A DNA stretch of 64,000 bases from HdN1 sp964473645 (GCA_964473645.1 CAYYPW010000004.1:1-64000); one strand, 5' to 3'; counted from the first letter of the stretch, positions 45,765 through 55,198 are shown. Program-made: numbers and translations. The notes: generated by a model from the sequence alone, not told the origin.

Positions 45765-47078
45765 ACCGGCGAGGGGACTACGCCGGACACGGCGTCGCCG
45801 AGCCGACGTAGCTCGCGCGAGCGCCCGCCGGCCCCGCCAGCGACACCGCCGCAGGTGGTGCATCATCCGCTAGAGGTCTTGCACAAAGGCGATCCGTGCC
45901 CGTCCTGTGAGCGTGGCAAGCTCTACAAATTCGAACCAGCCCGCCTGTTACGGATCAGTGGCAGCGCCCCCTTGAGCGCCAGACAGCATATTTGTGAGCG
46001 TTTGCGTTGTAACGCCTGTGGTGAGTATTTCACCGCGCCGATGCCGGAGGACGTTAGAACCGATGGCGAGCCGCAGCAAAAATACGGTCACAGCGGCTGC
46101 AGTGTCATGGCGATCAACAAGTATTTCGACGGCAGCCCCTCCTATCGGCAAGGCAGCCTGCAGCAATTGTTCGGCACGCCGGTGACGGCATCGACGGTCT
46201 ATGACCAATGCGAAGCGGTGGCAGATACCGGGCATTAACACATCGACGACACGCCGCAAAAAATATTGGATCAGGCGCCGGTGATGAAAAAACAGCGACT
46301 CCCTGATCAGGAGCGCTTGCACACCGGGGTGTATTATTCCGGGATGATCGCTACCCTCGCCTCCGGGCCGGATATCATCCTGTTTAACACCGATATCGGT
46401 CATGCCGGGGAATGGATTGACGAGATCCTGCGCCTACGCCCCGGCGGGTTGGCGCCACCCCAGGTGATGAGTGATGCCCTATTGAGCAACCATGTCACCG
46501 TGACCGACGTGATGTCGCATTTTCCTGTCGACGTGAAGGCCTTGTTGGAGCCGTATGCATTTATTTGGCAGCATGAAACCCAGGTGGAAAAAGACAAACT
46601 ATCGGCGTCAGAGCGTCTGGCTTATCACCAACAGCATTCCCTGCCGGTCAAGCAGCACTTTCAGATGTGGGGAGAGGAAGTGCTTGCCAGCTAACGCGTG
46701 GAAGAAAACAGTGGGTTGGGCAAGGCCCTTCGCTATTTCAACTAACACTTCGAGGATCTGAGTCGCTTCTGCACGCACGAGGGCGCCAAGCTCGATAACA
46801 ACGCCATGGAACAGCATCTGAATTTGGTAGCGCGCAATCGCAAGAATGCGCATTTTTTCAAAAGTGCCGTAGGTGCGGCGGTCGGTGATGTGATTACGTC
46901 TCTGATTGCGACTGCCTTGCAACGCAACCAGGATAGCGTGAAAGCGAATCCTGAATTATGGATGCCTTGGTGTTTTGAGAAAAATAAGCGGCACGGTGTG
47001 GTAGGATTGATACGCGTATTTCTTCTTTTTGGGCTATTGCGGCCCAAGCTCACGTTACGCGCCAATTATTTGTGTTAG
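45765..47078 (+). pseudogene. IS66-family transposase with three in-frame TAA codons
   Basis: One continuous frame holds the IS66 TnpC features: zinc-finger-like CPSCERGKLY and LRCNACGEYFTAP, a core with YFDGSPSYRQGSLQQLFG, HIDDTP, and the late NNAMEQHLNLVARNRKNA with the catalytic Glu. It is broken only by TAA at 46236-46238, 46692-46694 and 46743-46745, with no frameshift. The N-terminus is missing and no terminal repeats or accessory tnpA/tnpB genes are seen. Homology fades after about 46980. Confidence 0.82.
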
Positions 47079-47542
47079 TTCATTTCTCCGTATCAGTATT
47101 TTTTTCGATTGTTTCGAAATATTCTGTGCGACTTTGTAGATGTTGAATTGGTATCGGTGATTGCTGTAGGTTTGCCAATCCATGCCTGTGCCAGCTTGTT
47201 CTACCATGTTTTGAGTCTTGATTTCTGGCGTCGGCCGCTGGCCTCAAACTTCGCTGGTGGTGCTCCCCTGTCGGGGCAGCCGGCCAACATGCGTCGGCCT
47301 ATCGCGGTTGCAACCAAGAGCGTATTCGTATTTCTTTTGGTTTATGTTCTATTGCATGGTTGTATTCTTAAATTGCCTTCATTTATAGTGGTATTGTGTT
47401 GTATTCGATTGTTTGTATATCTCCGATTGTAATACTTTACCTGCATGTTATTTGGGTTGGACATTCTTTGTAGCCCGGTACTTTGTGCCGTGCTTCTTTG
47501 GTGCGGGTTCTGCGCTCAACCAAACTTCAAAGCAGCGCTGGC
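47079..47542. other. Non-coding stretch between IS66 and IS4 remnants
   Basis: 460 bases without a supportable gene. A 107-codon plus-strand frame at 47109-47432 is hydrophobic by composition but lacks a ribosome site and any family likeness. Confidence 0.5.
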
Positions 47543-48520
47543 ACTGTGCTTTGAAAGGGTCACAGAAAAGCAGTATACACGTGAGCTCTTATTCTCATCG
47601 ATATTCGAATTAATGAGTCTTGTGGTTACCAAAACCTTTCCCTCAATCAATGCTGCGTATCAATCCCCAAAGGTCGATATCGGCGTTTCGCTCACGTCCG
47701 TCTATAACAAGCTCAACGGACTTGAAATCGCGGTGTCAGCAGCGCTGGTAAAGGTTACCGCGAAAGAAGTGAGCGAGATGGTTTATTCACTCAAAGGGGA
47801 ATGCGCACCATTGCTGCCGGGCTTTCGGGTAAAAATGCTGGATGGCAATTGCATTGAAGGCACCGAGCATCGCCTGAAGGTATTGCAGAATAACGCGGCG
47901 GGCGCGTTACCGGGAAAATCACTGGTGATCTACGAGCCCGCCTTTAAAATGGCGACTGATGTGTTTCCCTGTGAAGATGGGCATGCGCAGGAGCGATCTC
48001 TGCTACCTGGTGTGCTTGAAGCCGTAGGGGAAAACAACGTGATCAGCATGGATAGAAATTTTTGTGTGCGAGTGTTCCTCTTTGGAATAGCGGCGCGGGG
48101 AGCCTATGCCATATGTTGAGCTGAGTGAACTCAAGCGGATTGGCGACACCGAAACGGGCGAAATTTACGAACAGTGGATTGAAATTGAGAATGAGGATGG
48201 AGTGACGGCGAAGTGGCGACGAATCGTTATCCGACTGGAAAAACCCACGAGAGATGATGAATGGGAGCTCGCCACTCTGACCAATTTGCCAAAATCCACC
48301 GCTGAGGCGAAATTAGTGGCACAACTGTATCGAAAAGGGCTGGACCATAGAAACAATGTTTCAGGAGCTGGAAGCCCATTTGCAGTCCAAGATTAACACA
48401 CTGGGGTATCCCAAAGCGGCGCTTTTTGGGTTTTGCGTGGCGCTAGTTGCCTAAAATATCATGGCGGTAGTAAAGGCGGGTATGCGCGCTGTTCATGGCG
48501 AGGAGAAAATTGCGAACGAA
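47543..48520 (+). repeat. 978-bp inverted repeat, right copy
   Basis: Partner of 41244-42221 in opposite orientation. Homologous recombination between them would invert the 5.3 kb between, which carries the TPR membrane gene, the TonB-receptor fragment and IS66. Confidence 0.8.
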
Positions 48521-48794
48521 ATATCGGGTTATTATATCGCTGGAGAAATTGGCAGAACCCATGAGGGCATGACCGTGGCGATTTTGCCAGAAGAGTGGGA
48601 AATTTTTCATAGCATGACGAGTAAAGCTTTCATCGCGGTATTTTTACGATTGGTAAGGAACGTGAAGCTTGAAAATACAAAATGCATCGTCGAGGGCCGA
48701 AGAAACTAGCACCACCAAGGACAAAGTCAAAAGCAACGCCGCACGTTTCTACAGCCAAGCTCTTGAAAATGGATAAAAATCACCTTGAAAGGGC
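47543..48794 (+). mobile_element. IS4-like insertion sequence, copy 2 (5'-truncated)
   Basis: Starts abruptly inside the transposase gene at 47543 and ends with the same 15-bp terminal repeat (TCACCTTGAAAGGGC, 48780-48794) as copy 1. It lacks the left end and the transposase start. Bases 47543-48520 match copy 1 and share its frameshifts and TAA. From 48521 on it is a related but different version (for example NEISGYYIAGE against NEASGYYIAGE, then GMTVAIL against SMTVAIF). Confidence 0.82.
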
Positions 48795-48910
48795 TGCAAC
48801 GAGAAAACCCATCTTTTGGCGTTAATTACTAACAGCTTGTTGAAAATCTACAAAAAAGCTCGATTTCGTGAGAAAATGGCGTTCATTCTGAGATATTTGA
48901 GAGACCATGC

Positions 48911-49753
48911 ATGCGCGGTGAGGATATCAGTCAACCCAAACTATTCGTCACCACGACGGTGAACGATTTTGTACCCAAGAATCACCCCTTACGCGCTATC
49001 CGGAAGTTGCTGGATGCGGCTCTCGAAGAGATTGATACCCATTTTGACGAGATGTACTCAGACATGGGTCGTGAATCAGTCGCACCAGAGCGGCTGATTC
49101 GGGCATCTTTGCTTCAGGTGTTGTTTACGGTTAGAAGTGAGCGCCAACTGGTGGAGCAAATTCGCTATAACATGCTTTTCCGGTGGTTTGTCGGGCTGGA
49201 AATAGATGACATGGTATGGCATCACTCAACGTTTACCAAGAACCGGGAACGATTGCTGGAACATGAAGTATTACCTGCGTTGTTCAATGCTGTGCTTCGG
49301 CAGGCGCGCAAACGTCATCTATTGTCCGATGAGCATTTCAGTGTCGATGGAACATTGATTGATGCCTGGGCGTCACATAAAAGTTTCCGTCCCCGAGATG
49401 AGGATGATGACGGCGGACCACAAAATAAGGAGGTCGATTTTCACGGTGAGCGCCGCACCAACGAAACACACGTTTCGAAGACCGATCCGGATGCAGAGCA
49501 GATGCGCAAGAGCAAAGGCAAGGAATCACGATTGAGATACGGCGTTCATCACTTGATGGAAAACAGAAATTGCCTGGTGGTCGGAGTGAAGACAACCAAG
49601 GCAGCCAGCGTAACGGAAAGGACCGCCGCATTGGAAATGCTGATGGATCTGCCCGGAGAGCGCCATAAAACGGTTGGGGGAGACAAGGGCTTCGACACAT
49701 TTGATTTCGTGGAATCCAGAACATTAAAAACCAATCATGGAGAATATTTATAG
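48911..49753 (+). pseudogene. IS5-family transposase, 3'-truncated
   Basis: 280 residues. N-terminal DUF772-type domain (FVPKNHPLRAIRKLLD, RSERQLVEQIRYNMLFRWFVGL) and the first two acidic residues of the DDE triad (FSVDGTLIDAWASHKSF and VGGDKGFDT). The frame then departs from the family and stops at 49753, before the final Glu; the usual C-terminal 70-100 residues are missing. An incomplete left end lies around 48830-48860. The transposase cannot be functional as it stands. Confidence 0.83.
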
Positions 49754-49776
49754 GGGGAACGAAGCCCATTTTTCTT

Positions 49777-49900
49777 GAAATCCTATCATAGGAAACCTGC
49801 TCTCACTTGCCCAATTTACCCTGCCGCAGCCAAAATCCTGTTTTTTTGCATCGCCTTACGAGCCTTATCCGCCCAATTTTTCAGCGTTTTATATGAAAGA
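49777..49900 (+). repeat. 124-bp repeat element, copy A
   Basis: Starts GAAATCCTATCATAGGAAACC, with an inner palindrome TCCTAT-C-ATAGGA, and ends near TTTTTCAGCGTTTTATATGAA. It aligns over its full length, without a net length change, with 54730-54853 in the same direction. It lies between the truncated IS5 gene and an IS91 remnant. Confidence 0.65.
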
Positions 49901-49970
49901 AGCACCTTATGTGCGTGTGTTATCCTGCCTTCTGAATAACAACAATGTTGATGGGTAATTGATATCAGAG

Positions 49971-50378
49971 TCAAAACAGTGACACGTGGCGTGGCGGAGC
50001 CCTGGCCTCATTGACGGAAGGTAGCGGTGACGACTCCTTCAAGGGCAGATATTGCAGAATCTTCTCAATCACGGCAGGGTCTTCGATGCATGAAACGACC
50101 TTCACATGCCCGCCGCAGCGTTCGCACTTTTCGATATCGATATTGAAAACTCGCTTTAGACGCTACCGCCAAGTCATTGCCTTGCGGCAATCGGCAAGGG
50201 TCATTTCTTGCGAACATCCCTCTTCCGTCGGCTTTCTCCCCTTGCCGCGTTTTCCCGGGGTGACCAACGCACGATGCTTGAACCACGTCAGGTTCACACG
50301 CGGTTTCGGCACTAAAGCAGCAAGTCGCGCAATGAAATCCACCGGTTCGAAAAATACGTGCGAGGTACCATCCCACGA
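49971..50378 (-). pseudogene. IS91-type transposase remnant with amber codon
   Basis: Reads WDGTSHVFFEPVDFIARLAA, then LVPKPRVNLTWFKHRALVTP, then an in-frame TAG at about 50163-50165 where relatives have Gln. It continues RLKRVFNIDIEKCERCGG and ends RAPPRHVSLF, stop at 49971. This is the well-known C-terminal half of IS91-like (HUH/Y2) transposases, including the zinc-ribbon CERCGGHVKV. The N-terminal catalytic half is absent. Upstream sequence to 50516 is open but not recognised. Confidence 0.8.
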
Positions 50379-50707
50379 GCCCCCCCTTAGCAGAGCGGGA
50401 TTGCGAAAAATATATTTTTGCCTCCTCTGCAGCCCTTCAAGGACTGGGGCTTTGGGATATGGCGGGAATTGTTCATTAAAATGCGCTGGTGGAGCATAAT
50501 TGATATCGTCTTCCACCAGCCGGTCTTCCTTTCTCGCTGACTCATGCCTATTTCGACGGCGGGCGCCAAACTACGCCAAAACACTGCACACGCAACCCTC
50601 ACCAACATCGTTATTATAAGCTCAATGGGTGCAGCCGCAGATGACACTGGGTAACATCAGGACATAATCGGGCAAGTGGCTGGTTGCTACGTCATCCTTC
50701 TAGAGCG

Positions 50708-52045
50708 CTATTTCGTAAGCGCTTTGGGCCCAAATCGAGAGGGATCGATCTCGTCCAGATGCCCGTTGTAAGGCAAATTTGCCAGTTCTCGCTGCGTCAA
50801 CGATTTTACCGCGCCGGGTAGCCATCCGTTTTTCTCGAGAATGTCCTCTGAACCCACCAGCCAATAACCCTCTCGTGAAACCAAATACAACTCAAATTCA
50901 CCGGCGGACCTCATTCGAGCGTACAGTCCTCGAGGTGGTGTTGGCAAAAATTCATCGACGCTTCGATGCAAGACATCAGCGATCACCGCATAGCCCGCGT
51001 TCACAGGATGCCCGTTGTCATCTTCACGATAGAGCATCTGACCATCAAGAAGCCGCTGTTGCATAGAGCCGACAACATCCACATAGCGTCCACCTTGAAT
51101 TGAATTGAGTCTTTGCTCAAATAACCGAATGTGACGCTTCTCTGCCGTGACCAGTGACGCATACGCCGGCTCAGGCAAGATACCGTCGGCCTGCAATTTC
51201 GCACGATAAGCGTATTCTTTGGTGGGGATAATCGTAAAAATGACTTGAACACCGGCCACTGCTGCCATCTGGGCAATCGTTTCAGCGCTCTTGATCATGA
51301 TCGCATACCCCACGCCCACCCCGGCAAAGGCGTCGTCATTAGCGGCCATGCGCAACTTAGGCGTAAAAATCGTTGAGCAGCCATCCTGGAAGTTAACCGG
51401 CCAAGACTCCTCTTTGGGCGCAGGAAACGTTACCTTGGGCAATTCGTTTCCCTTCAGCTCCGGATCAAGCCTGAATTCGCGCCAATACTCGCTGGAATAG
51501 GCTAAAGAAAAAGAGTCAACCGCGTCATTACCGGTGTAATACGCCACAATAATGACTTTCGGTTGAAAGGCCAGCGCGTGCTTGGCCATATCAAGGTACT
51601 GAAGCGCACCCCACCCCCCTGCCGACATGTTGTAAATAACCGCTTCTTTGGCCGCAAGATGTCGCTGCAGTTTCGCGGGCCAATTTTCATCCATCCTCGA
51701 ATTGTTGCCGTAGGTTTGACTGTCACCGATGGTGATTACGTCGGCCACCGCGGGGATCATCCTATTACGAAAACCCAGCAAATCATTGGGCCCCATCGCC
51801 TGCTCATCCGGAAACCAAGGCATGGACCGGGTTCTGACAATCGGGTCATTGATCGAGAAATCATCTGCTGCCGCCTCCTTCCGAAAAACATTCTGATAGA
51901 AAGGTGGCACCTCCTTTGCCACCTGCACCATTTGCAAATCTGTGCGAATGCCGAGCAATCCGGGTGCAAACCAGCGAAGAATCAACAAAGACGCAACCAG
52001 CGTGACGACGGTTACCGCCAATGCAGCCATGTACTCTTTTTTCAT
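50708..52045 (-). CDS. SGNH/GDSL-fold membrane-anchored protein
   Basis: 445 residues. An N-terminal membrane helix (residues 7-25) anchors an extracytoplasmic domain. Block I of the SGNH fold is visible as IGDSQTYGNN (catalytic Ser), with NMSAGGWGALQYL and YYTGNDAVD as Gly and Asn blocks and DDNGHPVNAGYAVIADVL as the late Asp/His block. Such proteins remove or transfer acyl groups on polysaccharides or lipids. It is the last gene of the carbamoyltransferase operon, four bases after its stop, and may modify the same product. Substrate unknown. Confidence 0.82.
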   Translation of the reverse strand: MKKEYMAALAVTVVTLVASLLILRWFAPGLLGIRTDLQMVQVAKEVPPFYQNVFRKEAAADDFSINDPIVRTRSMPWFPDEQAMGPNDLLGFRNRMIPAVADVITIGDSQTYGNNSRMDENWPAKLQRHLAAKEAVIYNMSAGGWGALQYLDMAKHALAFQPKVIIVAYYTGNDAVDSFSLAYSSEYWREFRLDPELKGNELPKVTFPAPKEESWPVNFQDGCSTIFTPKLRMAANDDAFAGVGVGYAIMIKSAETIAQMAAVAGVQVIFTIIPTKEYAYRAKLQADGILPEPAYASLVTAEKRHIRLFEQRLNSIQGGRYVDVVGSMQQRLLDGQMLYREDDNGHPVNAGYAVIADVLHRSVDEFLPTPPRGLYARMRSAGEFELYLVSREGYWLVGSEDILEKNGWLPGAVKSLTQRELANLPYNGHLDEIDPSRFGPKALTK

Positions 52046-52049
52046 GGAA

Positions 52050-53885
52050 TCAGTCCAACTCGAAACGAGCTTTGTAATCTTCCTTTAACGCCGGGGATTG
52101 ATCTTCTTTCAGCAAAAGACAATTGCCGATGGCAAGAACATCCATTTCAGTCCCCATGAAACATCGAAAAGCATCCTCAGGCGTGCATACAATCGGCTCA
52201 CCTCGAACGTTAAAGCTGGTATTCACTACGACGGGACAACCCGTTAAGGCCTTGAACCGCGAAATGAGTCGATGGTAGAGCGGGTTTGTATCAGCATGCA
52301 CCGTCTGAACGCGCGCAGAATAATCGACATGGGTTACTGCAGGAATATCAGACCTGACATGGTGCAGTTTGTCGATTCCGAAGCAATTCTCTGCTTCAGA
52401 AGGCATTGCTCTTTGATGGGAACTTCTTACCGAAGCAACCAACAGCATATAGGGGCTGTCAACATCCAGATCAAACCATTCGTTCAAATCTTCGCGCAAT
52501 ACGCTGGGCGCAAAGGGCCGAAACGATTCTCGATATTTGATCTTCAAGTTCAACACCGACTGCATCTCAGGTGAGCGGGGATCCGCCAGAATCGAACGCC
52601 CCCCCAACGCGCGCGGGCCATACTCCATCCGTCCTTGAAACCAGCCGACCGCATTACCCTTGGCAAGCAGATGTGCCACATTATCCAAGAGCCCTTCTTC
52701 GCTACATATTTCAAACTTCGCTCCCATTTTTTCGAGACGAGTTTCAATATCTTCCTGCGGGAAGATGGGCCCCAGGTAACTGCCTTTCATCGCGTCTCGA
52801 CCATTCTCTTGCACGCGCCCTTCTTTTGCGAACAAATAACAACCAACATAAGCCGCTCCCAGCGCTGCGCCGGCGTCGCCTGACGAAGGCTGTATCCAGA
52901 TTTGCTTTAATGTAGCGTCTCTAAGAATTTTTCCATTAGCGACACAGTTGAGAGCGACGCCCCCTGCCAAACACAGGTTTTCTTCACCTGTTTCGTGACG
53001 GATGGATCGTGTCATCCGTAACATGATTTCTTCAGTCACAGATTGCACGGAAGCAGCAAGATCCATATCACGTTGCGTGAGTGGCGCTTCTGGTTGGCGT
53101 GGTTTTCCTTCAAACAGACGGTGGAATCGCTCGCTCGTCATTGTGAGTCCGGCGCAATAATTGAAATAGCGCATGTTCAGACGAAAAGAGCCATCCGGCT
53201 TCACATCGACCAGATTATCCAGAATTCGCTGTGCAAAGCGAGGTTCACCGTAGGGCGCCAGCCCCATAACCTTGTACTCGCCAGAATTGACCTTGAATCC
53301 TGCGTAATAAGTAAAGGCTGAGTAAAGCAATCCCAATGAGTGTGGGAAATGAATCTCCTTGGTGATAGCCAAATCGTTACCATTGCCCAAAGCAAGCGAA
53401 GACGTCGCCCACTCACCCACGCCATCAAGCGTCAACACGGCAGCACGCTTGAAAGGTGATGGATAAAAGGCACTGGCAGCATGGCTTAGATGATGTTCCG
53501 AAAACAATAGCACTGACGATAGATCGCGCTTGGCTCCCAAACGACGGAACTCCCTGAGGAGGAGATCCTTGAGAAATAGTTTTTCGCGAAGCCACACCGG
53601 CATGGCCTTGGAAAATGAAGCAAATCCCCTTGGCGCATACGTGAGATACGTTTCCAGAAGGCGCTCAAATTTCAAAAACGGCTTGTCGTAAAAGACGATA
53701 AGATCGAGATCATCGAGACCACAACGTGCCTCAGCGAGGCAATATCGAATAGCATGCTCCGGAAACCCTGCATCATGCTTCCTTCGAGTGAAACGCTCTT
53801 CTTGAGCTGCAGCGATAATCTGCCCATCGAAAATCAGTGCCGCCGCGCTGTCATGATACAGCGCAGAGATGCCCAGTATTCGCAT
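52050..53885 (-). CDS. Carbamoyltransferase (NodU/CmcH/SxtI type)
   Basis: 611 residues, full length. The Kae1-like N-terminal domain has MRILGISALYHDSAAALI, the metal-binding pattern EHHLSHAASAFYPS and GGVALNCVANGK. The C-terminal carbamoyl-adenylate domain has YGPRALGGRSILADPR and VNTSFNVRGEPIVCTPEDA. The enzyme uses carbamoyl phosphate and ATP to place a carbamoyl group on a hydroxyl of a sugar or secondary metabolite. Downstream of SxtJ-like and DUF5989 genes with gaps under 10 bases, so these act together. Acceptor unknown; the organism is not inferred to make saxitoxin. Confidence 0.93.
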   Translation of the reverse strand: MRILGISALYHDSAAALIFDGQIIAAAQEERFTRRKHDAGFPEHAIRYCLAEARCGLDDLDLIVFYDKPFLKFERLLETYLTYAPRGFASFSKAMPVWLREKLFLKDLLLREFRRLGAKRDLSSVLLFSEHHLSHAASAFYPSPFKRAAVLTLDGVGEWATSSLALGNGNDLAITKEIHFPHSLGLLYSAFTYYAGFKVNSGEYKVMGLAPYGEPRFAQRILDNLVDVKPDGSFRLNMRYFNYCAGLTMTSERFHRLFEGKPRQPEAPLTQRDMDLAASVQSVTEEIMLRMTRSIRHETGEENLCLAGGVALNCVANGKILRDATLKQIWIQPSSGDAGAALGAAYVGCYLFAKEGRVQENGRDAMKGSYLGPIFPQEDIETRLEKMGAKFEICSEEGLLDNVAHLLAKGNAVGWFQGRMEYGPRALGGRSILADPRSPEMQSVLNLKIKYRESFRPFAPSVLREDLNEWFDLDVDSPYMLLVASVRSSHQRAMPSEAENCFGIDKLHHVRSDIPAVTHVDYSARVQTVHADTNPLYHRLISRFKALTGCPVVVNTSFNVRGEPIVCTPEDAFRCFMGTEMDVLAIGNCLLLKEDQSPALKEDYKARFELD

Positions 53886-53894
53886 AAATATATT

Positions 53895-54044
53895 TCAAAA
53901 AAGTGTATAAATAAAAGGAGCAACTGCAGAACCTTGCGCAAGCACGATCAACCCCCCAAGAAGAAAAAGCACCAAGAAAATAGGCAGCAGCCAAAACTTT
54001 TTTCGCGCCATCAAGAATTCGATAACTTCTTTTATTGTATTCAT
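53895..54044 (-). CDS. DUF5989/SxtK-like small membrane protein
   Basis: 49 residues from ATG 54042-54044 to TGA 53895-53897. Amphipathic start (NTIKEVIEFLMARKKFW), then one membrane helix (LLPIFLVLFLLGGLIVLAQG) and a short tail ending FIYTLF. The size, the MARKKFWLLP start of the helix and the place between an SxtJ-like and a carbamoyltransferase gene match the DUF5989/SxtK family. It lies 7 bases after the SxtJ-like stop and 9 bases before the carbamoyltransferase ATG. Function unknown; perhaps it anchors the transferase to the membrane. Confidence 0.85.
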   Translation of the reverse strand: MNTIKEVIEFLMARKKFWLLPIFLVLFLLGGLIVLAQGSAVAPFIYTLF

Positions 54045-54051
54045 TTTTATT

Positions 54052-54468
54052 TTAAAATTGCTTTTTTAGTGAGTCGTCTGCCGCCGATACCGGTCGTTTT
54101 TCCATCCAGTAACTATGGCAATTCTTATTTATTTCCTGATTCATCGGATCCCGCACCAAGCATTTTCTAAGCAGCGCAAGCGGGGTCAATACGAGAAAAA
54201 AAATCAGTGCCAGCATTATCGGGCTCACCAGCGCATGAAGCCACTTGCCCAACCAGAACCAGGCTTTATTTAATGGTGTCAGTAAGCGGGGGTAAATCAA
54301 CGCAACGACAACCAAAAACATGCCAGGGAGCATGACCTCATAATAGGGCTCACCTCCCTTTATTAGCGGTAAGGCACCCAAAAAGGAGAATATTCCCCCC
54401 ACCACAATTCCGAAGTGGCGGTTGGCCGGCAATGGGTTGCTGGCAACAAAGTTGACTTGGGTTTCCAT
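54052..54468 (-). CDS. SxtJ-family membrane protein
   Basis: 138 residues with about three to four membrane helices (FGIVVGGIFSFLGALPLI, VMLPGMFLVVVALIYP, SPIMLALIFFLVLTPLALL). The family motif NKAWFWLGKWLH and the last helix followed by a basic RKCLVRD are typical of the SxtJ family, which co-occurs with NodU-type carbamoyltransferases. First gene of the four-gene operon; the promoter must lie in the sequence upstream of 54468. Function unknown. Confidence 0.82.
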   Translation of the reverse strand: METQVNFVASNPLPANRHFGIVVGGIFSFLGALPLIKGGEPYYEVMLPGMFLVVVALIYPRLLTPLNKAWFWLGKWLHALVSPIMLALIFFLVLTPLALLRKCLVRDPMNQEINKNCHSYWMEKRPVSAADDSLKKQF

Positions 54469-54615
54469 GGGGTAGGCCTAGCCTAAATGAGTCAGGAGAG
54501 ATTAAGCAGGTTGTAGGCTAGTTCATCTTGTTTGAACCTTCAAGCCAAGCTCCCTGCTGCGCCACAAATGAACCACTGCACGCATTCCTTGACATATGCA
54601 GCGCCCCGCCCCCCA

Positions 54616-54729
54616 TCACTCTCTGAAGTTATCAAATTGCAGCGGCATCTCTAAGTCCGCGTTATGTATCATGACGATGGTTTGCTCCAAGTCATCTTTT
54701 CTCTTGCCCGTCGCCCGCACCCTGTCGCC
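54616..54729 (-). pseudogene. YajQ C-terminal remnant
   Basis: 38 codons reading GDRVRATGKRKDDLEQTI...LEMPLQFDNFRE-stop, the highly conserved end of the YajQ family (a nucleotide- and cyclic-di-GMP-binding protein). The rest of the gene is gone. The homology ends exactly where the 124-bp repeat copy B begins, with an in-frame TGA just beyond. Confidence 0.75.
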
Positions 54730-54853
54730 GAAATCCTCTCATAGGAAACCGGGGTATAAACGGCCTAAAGCCCTTCGAAGCCAGAATCCTGCCTTTTCGC
54801 TTCGACTGCGGAGCCTCCAGCAGCAAGCTTTTCAGCGATTTTCCTTAGAAACG
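54730..54853 (+). repeat. 124-bp repeat element, copy B
   Basis: Same direction and length as 49777-49900. Shared blocks: GAAATCCT-TCATAGGAAACC at the start, GCC-GAATCCTG and GAGCCT in the middle, and TTTTCAGCG near the end, with divergent stretches between. Its first base directly follows the yajQ remnant. Confidence 0.65.
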
Positions 54854-55060
54854 ACAGAAACGCTAAACAGGTACATCTCACCCTAACGTATTACCACAAC
54901 AATTCGATGGTGAGCCAATCACATGGCGAATTAGAGCTAGAACAGAGCCGTCTGATTCGGCGGTCAACTCACACTGGCCGGAAAATTTTTGATGCGGAAT
55001 CAGGATGTTCATAGGGAAATTTTATGTGATTGGCTACAAGTAGCTTAGCTCACAAACACA
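54854..55060. other. Gap between repeat B and a hairpin
   Basis: About 200 bases with no supportable gene or recognisable element. Confidence 0.4.
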
Positions 55061-55099
55061 AAGTTTTCTATACCACACCAAAGGTGGTATAGAAAACTT
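55061..55099. terminator. Perfect 16-bp-stem inverted repeat downstream of the RTX pseudogene
   Basis: AAGTTTTCTATACCAC (55061-55076) pairs with 55084-55099 around a 7-base loop. It lies about 100 bases beyond the RTX stop on the minus strand. The AT-rich stem argues for an operator or mobile-element end as much as a terminator. Confidence 0.4.
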
Positions 55100-55198
55100 G
55101 CGTAACTCCGGAGTTGAGTGGCTCCTGCTTTGTGTAGCTTCAGCCTTAGGTGTTACCAAGTAGTATAGAAGCGCTACGTGACGTCGGCGCATTCAACA

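Noticed and set aside
40400..47078. Reassigned stop codons in this genome
   Set aside because: TAA and TGA end normal genes throughout the window, so the in-frame stops in the IS region fit decay; only rare amber suppression stays open.
47109..47432. 107-codon hydrophobic plus-strand frame
   Set aside because: No ribosome site, no family likeness, located in junk between IS remnants.
40976..48794. Composite transposon made of two IS4-like copies
   Set aside because: Copy 2 lacks its left end, both transposases are dead, and no target duplication was seen; recombination explains the layout better.
50011..50499. 162-codon plus-strand frame
   Set aside because: Antisense to the IS91-type transposase remnant, whose conserved motifs read on the minus strand.
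50708..54468. Saxitoxin biosynthesis cluster
   Set aside because: Only the carbamoylation-type genes are present; the sxtA polyketide, amidinotransferase and oxygenase genes are absent.
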